Assembly (NCBI GenBank): GCA_018668095.1
Contig: JABIQF010000234.1
Span: 1 to 11,027 of the forward strand
DNA from: Cellvibrionales bacterium
GTDB lineage: Bacteria > Pseudomonadota > Gammaproteobacteria > Pseudomonadales > UBA7434
DNA length: 11,027 bases
Direction: 5' to 3'
In this document: piece after piece, positions 7,329 to 11,027 of the stretch
Layout of the letters: every line of letters begins with the position of its first letter
Numbering within the stretch: the first letter of the stretch is position 1
Notes under the pieces: model-generated
Seen by the model: the letters and a program-made list of their open reading frames with translations, nothing else
Database searches by the model: none
What the model was told of the DNA's origin: nothing
Position numbers and translations under genes: made by a program

Positions 7329-7352
7329 ATCAGCTGAATAAAATCAGCTGAT
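7329..7352 (-). other. Hairpin in the tRNA precursor leader
   Basis: ATCAGCTGA (7329-7337) and TCAGCTGAT (7344-7352) form a 9-bp stem with a 6-nt loop. It lies between the predicted tRNA start site and the mature 5' end at 7320. It has no U-run, so I read it as a leader structure rather than a terminator for cysK. Confidence 0.5.
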
Positions 7353-7370
7353 TTACTTGTAAGGCCGCGC

Positions 7371-7399
7371 AGTATAAGCAGCCGTAATGACTTTGCCAA
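7371..7399 (-). promoter_or_regulatory. Sigma70 promoter of the tRNA gene
   Basis: On the minus strand TTGGCA (7399-7394) and TATACT (7376-7371) are 17 bases apart, each 5 of 6 to consensus. GCGCGGCC follows, a GC-rich discriminator typical of stable-RNA promoters under stringent control. The -35 lies 7 bases after the cysK stop, so the tRNA need not rely on read-through. The start should fall near 7364. Confidence 0.7.
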
Positions 7400-7405
7400 T
7401 AGATT

Positions 7406-8371
7406 TTATTGCACAGTCTCATTTTCGCTAAATGTACCCTCAAATAATGGCGTGCTCAGGTAGCGTTCGGCGGAATCGGGTAAAATAACAACAATGGTCT
7501 TACCTTGATGCTCTGGCTGCTGAGAGACTCTATCGGCAATCGCCATGGCGGCACCGCTCGATATACCCGCTAATATCCCTTCTTGCGTCATTAGCTTGTG
7601 AGCCCATTCCATGGCTTCTTCATTGCTTACCTGTTCAACTTGATCAACCATACTTAAATCGAGATTGTCGGGCAGTATGCCGGCGCCAATGCCTTGAATC
7701 TTATGCGGTGCATGCACTGGTTCTTCGCCGGCTTTGGCGGCGGTTATCATGGTCGATGATTCAGGTTCAATGGCTACCGAGGTAATGGCTTTGCCTTGGG
7801 TGTTTTTAATGTAGCGCGAAATCCCCGTCAGGGTACCGCCAGTACCTACGCCGCAAATTAATATATCAATTTCGCCATCGGTGTCGTTCCAAATTTCTGG
7901 GCCGGTGGTTTGTTCGTGAATTAATGGATTGGCAGGATTATCAAATTGGCTGGGCATCCAGCGTGTATCGGGTGATTCCGCCACGAGTGCTTCGGCTTTC
8001 TCGATGGCGGCTTTAATGCCTTTAGCGCCTTCGGTTAATACCACGTTGGCGCCAAAGGCTTTTATCATTTGTCGGCGTTCTAGACTCATGGTGCTGGGCA
8101 TGGTTAAGGTAACTTTGTAGCCCTTGGATGCGCCAACAAAGGCCAATGCAATGCCGGTGTTGCCACTAGTGGGCTCAATAATTTCCATGCCTGGCTTGAG
8201 TACGCCCGATTTTTCAGCGTCCCAAATCATGTTGGCGCCAATACGACATTTCACGCAGTTGGCCGGATTACGGCTTTCTATTTTGGCGAAGATATTGCCC
8301 TTGCTGATGCGGTTAATTTTAATCAGCGGAGTGCCACCAATTGATAGGCTGTTATCTGCAAATACTTTCAT
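7406..8371 (-). CDS. cysK: Cysteine synthase A (O-acetylserine sulfhydrylase)
   Basis: A cytoplasmic PLP enzyme making L-cysteine and acetate from O-acetyl-L-serine and sulfide, the last step of sulfate assimilation. The 321-residue length is normal. K41 in the NCVKCRIGANMIWDAE context is the PLP Schiff-base lysine, PTSGNTG at 67-73 is the substrate-binding loop, GVGTGGTLTG at 174-183 holds the PLP phosphate, and ILPDSAERYLS follows near the C-terminus. The VKCRIGANMIWDAEKSGVLKPG stretch is CysK-like (E. coli CysK has the same with R for S) rather than CysM-like. A cysteine (C39) stands where CysK usually has serine just before VK. GAGGA lies 7 bases before the ATG. It sits downstream of rpoD but behind a strong terminator, so it probably has its own promoter; I found only weak candidates. 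Confidence 0.95.
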   Translation of the reverse strand: MKVFADNSLSIGGTPLIKINRISKGNIFAKIESRNPANCVKCRIGANMIWDAEKSGVLKPGMEIIEPTSGNTGIALAFVGASKGYKVTLTMPSTMSLERRQMIKAFGANVVLTEGAKGIKAAIEKAEALVAESPDTRWMPSQFDNPANPLIHEQTTGPEIWNDTDGEIDILICGVGTGGTLTGISRYIKNTQGKAITSVAIEPESSTMITAAKAGEEPVHAPHKIQGIGAGILPDNLDLSMVDQVEQVSNEEAMEWAHKLMTQEGILAGISSGAAMAIADRVSQQPEHQGKTIVVILPDSAERYLSTPLFEGTFSENETVQ

Positions 8372-8420
8372 AGCGTTTCCTCGGCCAATGACTTTTATGA
8401 ATCATCAAGTTATAGAAAAA

Positions 8421-8446
8421 CAAAAGGCCGGTAAACCGGCCTTTTG
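8421..8446 (-). terminator. Strong intrinsic terminator of rpoD
   Basis: A perfect 11-bp stem (CAAAAGGCCGG with CCGGCCTTTTG) closes a 4-nt loop. On the minus strand it is followed by TTTTTC, and it lies 27 bases after the rpoD stop. The AAAA upstream would also allow some termination in the other direction. Confidence 0.92.
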
Positions 8447-8473
8447 TAAATTTTTTAAATGCTGATTAAAAAA

Positions 8474-10294
8474 TTATTCGTCGAGGAAGCTACGTAAGTG
8501 ATCAGAGCGCGAAGGATGACGTAATTTACGTAATGCTTTGGCTTCAATTTGACGAATTCGCTCACGCGTAACATCAAACTGCTTACCTACTTCTTCTAAG
8601 GTATGATCGGTATTCATTTCGATACCAAAGCGCATACGTAATACTTTCGCTTCACGTGCGGTCAAGCTACCTAATACATCGGTTGTTGCATCACGAAGGC
8701 TTTGATCGGTTGCTGAATCAATCGGTGAATCAACGGTGCCGTCTTCAATAAAATCACCTAGGTGCGAATCTTCGTCATCACCAATGGGCGTTTCCATTGA
8801 GATAGGCTCTTTCGCAATCTTTAAGACTTTACGGACTTTATCTTCTGGCATTTCCATGCGTTCGCCTAATTCTTCGGGCGTTGGTTCGCGACCAATTTCT
8901 TGTAGCATCTGACGCGAAATACGATTGAGCTTATTAATAGTCTCAATCATGTGTACTGGAATACGAATGGTTCTGGCCTGATCCGCTATCGAGCGAGTAA
9001 TCGCCTGACGAATCCACCATGTTGCGTAAGTCGAGAATTTGTAACCGCGACGGTATTCAAATTTATCGACCGCTTTCATTAAGCCGATGTTGCCTTCTTG
9101 AATTAAGTCGAGGAACTGTAGGCCACGGTTGGTATATTTTTTAGCAATCGAAATAACCAGACGTAAATTCGCTTCAACCATTTCTTTCTTAGCGCGACGT
9201 GCTCTAGCTTCGCCTAAAGACATGCGACGGTTGATGTCTTTGATTTCAGTAATGCTAAGTTCAGCGCTGACTTCAATGCTGCTAATTTTGCGTTGCGCAC
9301 GGAGTACGTCTTCACGAACGGTACCTAGCTTTCTAGCAAACGGCAGTTCGTTAGCATCAACAATCTCGTTAATCCATGTTGAGTCAGTCTCATGGCCAAT
9401 AAACGCTTTGATAAAATCTTTGCGTGGCATTTTTGAGATCTTGATACAAAGGCGCATAATTTCACGCTCTTGCTCACGAATTTGATACAAGGTGACGCGT
9501 GGTGCGTTCATAACAGGTTCAAGAACACGCGGTACTAATTTTAAGTACTTGAATTTCTCACCGAGCTCTTGCAAGTTTTTAACGGATGAAGCGGCTTCGC
9601 GGCCATAGCGTTTAATCGCACGCTCAGCTTTTATATGATACTCAGCAATTTCATCAAAACGTTGTTTGGCTTCTTCAGGATCGGGGCCGTTATCGACAAC
9701 TTCATCTTCGGCTTCGCCACTGGCAGCTTTTGCTGTTTTAGCGGCTTGTGCGTCGGCAATTTCTTGCGCTGATGGCACAGAGTCGGCTGGGTTTAAGTAG
9801 CCGATTAATACGTCAGAGAGTTTTTTCTCTTCGGTTTCTGTTAAGGCGTATTCTATAAGAATATTGTTAACGGCATTGGGATAGCAGGCGAGGGCCGCCA
9901 TCATTTCACGTATGCCTTCTTCAATACGTTTGGCTATGGCGATTTCGCCTTCGCGTGTTAATAATTCTACGGTACCCATTTCACGCATGTACATGCGGAC
10001 AGGGTCAGTAGTACGGCCAGCTTCGGTTTCTACGGCGGCGAGTGCGGCGGCAGCTTCGGCGGCGGCGATATCATCGGTAGAGTCGTTTTCGGCAAGCAAT
10101 AACTCATCGGCATCGGGTGCTGTTTCAAACACCTTAATACCCATATCGTTAATCATTTGAATAATATCTTCGACCTGATCTGGATCGGAAATATCTTCGG
10201 GTAGGTGATCGTTAACCTCGGCATAGGTTAGGTAACCTTGCTCTTTCCCTCGAGTGATTAATTCCTTAATGCGAGATTGTTTCTCGTCAGACAT
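8474..10294 (-). CDS. rpoD: RNA polymerase primary sigma factor, sigma70
   Basis: The housekeeping sigma factor that directs RNA polymerase to -35/-10 promoters. The 606 residues cover all expected regions: 1.1 about 1-80 (SRIKELITRGKEQGYLTYAE); 1.2 about 95-130 (DPVRMYMREMGTVELLTREGE); the non-conserved region up to about 365, with an acidic Ala-rich stretch near 180-205; core region 2 at 374-449, including DLIQEGNIGLMKAVDKF and the -10-binding YATWWIRQAITR (423-434); region 3 about 450-530; and region 4.2 helix-turn-helix TLEEVGKQFDVTRERIRQIE (565-584). The N-terminus is Pseudomonas-like. Length is close to E. coli (613). AGGAAG lies 7 bases before the ATG. It is preceded, after a long spacer, by what is probably the end of dnaG. 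Confidence 0.97.
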   Translation of the reverse strand: MSDEKQSRIKELITRGKEQGYLTYAEVNDHLPEDISDPDQVEDIIQMINDMGIKVFETAPDADELLLAENDSTDDIAAAEAAAALAAVETEAGRTTDPVRMYMREMGTVELLTREGEIAIAKRIEEGIREMMAALACYPNAVNNILIEYALTETEEKKLSDVLIGYLNPADSVPSAQEIADAQAAKTAKAASGEAEDEVVDNGPDPEEAKQRFDEIAEYHIKAERAIKRYGREAASSVKNLQELGEKFKYLKLVPRVLEPVMNAPRVTLYQIREQEREIMRLCIKISKMPRKDFIKAFIGHETDSTWINEIVDANELPFARKLGTVREDVLRAQRKISSIEVSAELSITEIKDINRRMSLGEARARRAKKEMVEANLRLVISIAKKYTNRGLQFLDLIQEGNIGLMKAVDKFEYRRGYKFSTYATWWIRQAITRSIADQARTIRIPVHMIETINKLNRISRQMLQEIGREPTPEELGERMEMPEDKVRKVLKIAKEPISMETPIGDDEDSHLGDFIEDGTVDSPIDSATDQSLRDATTDVLGSLTAREAKVLRMRFGIEMNTDHTLEEVGKQFDVTRERIRQIEAKALRKLRHPSRSDHLRSFLDE

Positions 10295-10329
10295 GTGCTT
10301 ACTTCCTGAAAAATATCAAAGCTGGTTTA

Positions 10330-10358
10330 GTTATAACTGTGTGATTTATCATTGTCTT
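10330..10358 (-). promoter_or_regulatory. Candidate rpoD promoter, proximal
   Basis: AAGACA (10358-10353) and TATAAC (10335-10330) are 17 bases apart on the minus strand, 4 of 6 and 5 of 6 to consensus. The -10 lies in the perfect palindrome AGTTATAACT (10329-10338). Confidence 0.4.
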
Positions 10359-10359
10359 T

Positions 10360-10388
10360 AGTGTATTCACACTCTCTAATCCAGACAA
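10360..10388 (-). promoter_or_regulatory. Candidate rpoD promoter, middle
   Basis: TTGTCT (10388-10383) and TACACT (10365-10360) are 17 bases apart on the minus strand, each 4 of 6 to consensus. It lies just upstream of the proximal candidate. Confidence 0.35.
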
Positions 10389-10570
10389 ACGTGCTTACAA
10401 TTGGAGCTTATTGCAATCATTACATCGGTATGAATAATGATGATTGTGCATATATTCATGATAGTCGTTAAATGAACTATCGATGCGAAGAAAGCGACAA
10501 TAAGCTAACAATTTATCTCTGTAACAGTATCTCTGAAGCGCTTCTAGTGAAAAGTGATGGCTGCTGAGAT

Positions 10571-10612
10571 ATGTCTGTGCCTTATGGATAAGGCTAAAAA
10601 TTAGCCAGACAT
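10571..10612 (-). other. Nested and competing hairpins in the rpoD upstream region
   Basis: On the + strand, ATGTCTG (10571-10577) pairs with CAGACAT (10606-10612). Inside are two stems that share bases: GCCTTA (10579-10584)/TAAGGC (10589-10594) and GGCTAA (10592-10597)/TTAGCC (10601-10606). The inner stems overlap at GGC, so they are mutually exclusive, as in an attenuator. No downstream U-run is present. Confidence 0.5.
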
Positions 10613-10616
10613 TATA
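10611..10616 (-). promoter_or_regulatory. Perfect -10 box, distal rpoD promoter candidate
   Basis: TATAAT on the minus strand, in the context CGTTATAATG. No good -35 is found at 16-18 bases. A transcript from here would have a leader of over 300 nt, beginning in the hairpins at 10571-10612. Confidence 0.35.
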
Positions 10617-10672
10617 ACGTATAGTCACCAAATCGTATAACGATAAAAGGCTTTAGGGGGTAGAAAGTTAGT

Positions 10673-10693
10673 AAAAAACGGTTATTTCCCGTT
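10673..10693 (-). terminator. Weak terminator candidate after dnaG
   Basis: On the minus strand AACGG (10693-10689) and CCGTT (10681-10677) form a 5-bp stem with a 7-nt loop, followed directly by TTTT. The short stem would allow partial read-through into rpoD. Confidence 0.35.
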
Positions 10694-10797
10694 AAATTGC
10701 TCGATTAGGTGGTTTTAGAGCCGATCATCCGAGTCTCATGCTACTTCTTATTGCTGCTTAGCGATAATTTGAGCTGATGCGAGACGGGAGGAGAATG

Positions 10798-10920
10798 ATG
10801 CTTGCTGGCTACTTTAACGACGCTTTTGCCTATGTGTTTTACTGCTCATTTGCCTATCTATCCTATCTAATGACTTACGTACTTGTCTCTTTACTAGGTA
10901 TCTACTCACCCCTTTACTAG
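10798..10920 (+). CDS. Possible 40-residue hydrophobic small protein
   Basis: A short ORF on the strand opposite to dnaG and rpoD. GGGAGGAGA at 10786-10794 is an excellent Shine-Dalgarno sequence, with GGAGG 6 bases before ATG 10798; a second ATG lies just before it, at 10795. The peptide starts MLAGYFNDAFAYVFYCSFAY and is almost wholly hydrophobic, with many Tyr and Phe, one Asp and no Lys or Arg. It could span a membrane once, roughly residues 9-35. Such peptides occur as small membrane proteins or type I toxins, but I recognise no family. The last codons fall inside the 23-bp tandem repeat. Against it: the strand is pyrimidine-rich, which alone yields Phe/Tyr/Leu/Ser codons, and only a weak -10 (GATAAT, 10763-10768) is visible. 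Confidence 0.35.
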   Translation: MLAGYFNDAFAYVFYCSFAYLSYLMTYVLVSLLGIYSPLY

Positions 10921-10957
10921 GTATCTACTCACCTTTGTACTAGATATTTACTTACTT
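10889..10957. repeat. 23-bp tandem repeat, three units
   Basis: Units start at 10889, 10912 and 10935. The first two agree over 22 bases (core ACTAGGTATCTACTCACC); the third is degenerate, about 17 of 23. The array overlaps the end of the small ORF and the stop codon of the partial gene at the right edge. Its function is not evident. Confidence 0.8.
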
Positions 10958-11027
10958 TTGTTTAAACCAATCGATTTCAATTTTTTTCGTTCATCTTCGC
11001 TTAAGTCTGACAATGGTTTGCGCTCGA
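10948..11027 (-). CDS. dnaG: 3' end of a minus-strand gene, probably DNA primase (dnaG)
   Basis: On the minus strand the last 25 codons before TAA (10950-10948) read ERKPLSDLSEDERKKLKSIG and then LNKSK; the rest is outside the window. The charged helix with an LSxxER-K-L pattern resembles the C-terminal tail of DnaG (E. coli ends with a GLSNEERLEL-type helix). DnaG normally lies directly upstream of rpoD in gammaproteobacteria. The call rests on this position and a short stretch only. The stop lies within the degenerate third unit of the tandem repeat. Confidence 0.55.
   Translation of the reverse strand, partial: ERKPLSDLSEDERKKLKSIGLNKSK

Larger units (their letters stand above)
10295..10797. 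other. dnaG-rpoD spacer, gene-poor part
   Basis: About 500 bases without a protein gene I can support. They contain the promoter candidates and hairpins listed separately. The remaining sequence (10390-10570 and 10700-10785) shows nothing I can identify. Confidence 0.6.

Noticed and set aside
8124..8465. 113-residue + strand ORF opposite the cysK start
   Set aside because: It is antisense to well-conserved CysK codons and runs through the rpoD terminator.
10395..10631. 78-residue minus-strand ORF upstream of rpoD
   Set aside because: It starts at TTG with no ribosome binding site, overlaps the hairpins and promoter candidates, and its Cys/His/Tyr-rich sequence resembles no family.
10889..10957. 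Tandem repeats considered as a CRISPR array
   Set aside because: The units are directly adjacent with no spacers, only three copies exist, and no cas genes are present.

Overview
The window looks like chromosomal DNA of a marine-type gammaproteobacterium, most likely a polysaccharide degrader near Cellvibrionales (Saccharophagus/Teredinibacter-like). This is inferred from protein style only. RpoD is of the Pseudomonas/E. coli type, an rpoD - tRNA-Ile2(CAU) order is present, and the left half carries large secreted proteins built from carbohydrate-binding and di-heme modules.

Left half (1-6782, + strand): two large exported proteins lie in tandem. Gene A (58-3630) carries a discoidin-like domain, calcium-binding TSP3 repeats, a PF03640-like secreted repeat and a C-terminal di-heme oxidoreductase (DHOR/DUF1111) with two CxxCH sites. 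Gene B (4290-6782) carries three glycan-binding-like beta-sandwich modules and one carboxypeptidase-regulatory-like domain, with no recognisable catalytic domain. Both begin with the same 251-residue module, which aligns without gaps at 174/251 identical residues (counted by eye). The module has a signal peptide, a beta-rich domain, an EF-hand/TSP3-like loop, a sorting-signal-like IPMLGLLGM hydrophobic segment ending in ARR, and a second signal-peptide-like hydrophobic segment. It looks like a reusable surface-display module with interchangeable cargo, and is the most interesting object in the window. The 659-bp gap between the genes holds a terminator-like hairpin, a MITE-like inverted-repeat element and AT-rich repeats ahead of gene B.

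Middle (6783-7320): a terminator closes gene B. A small gene for a truncated HigA-like antitoxin follows, ending just beside the 3' end of a minus-strand tRNA with anticodon CAU (probably tRNA-Ile2). A truncated addiction gene at a tRNA 3' end suggests, but does not prove, that the left part is an accessory region joined to the core chromosome here.

Right half (7321-11027, minus strand): core housekeeping genes. The tRNA has a convincing promoter of its own just after cysK. Then come cysK (O-acetylserine sulfhydrylase), a strong intrinsic terminator and rpoD (primary sigma factor). At the right edge is the last 25 codons of a gene, probably dnaG, as expected for the rpsU-dnaG-rpoD macromolecular-synthesis arrangement. 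The dnaG-rpoD spacer is unusually long (653 bp). It contains promoter candidates, nested hairpins, a 23-bp tandem repeat and, on the opposite strand, a 40-codon ORF for a hydrophobic aromatic-rich peptide with a very good Shine-Dalgarno sequence.
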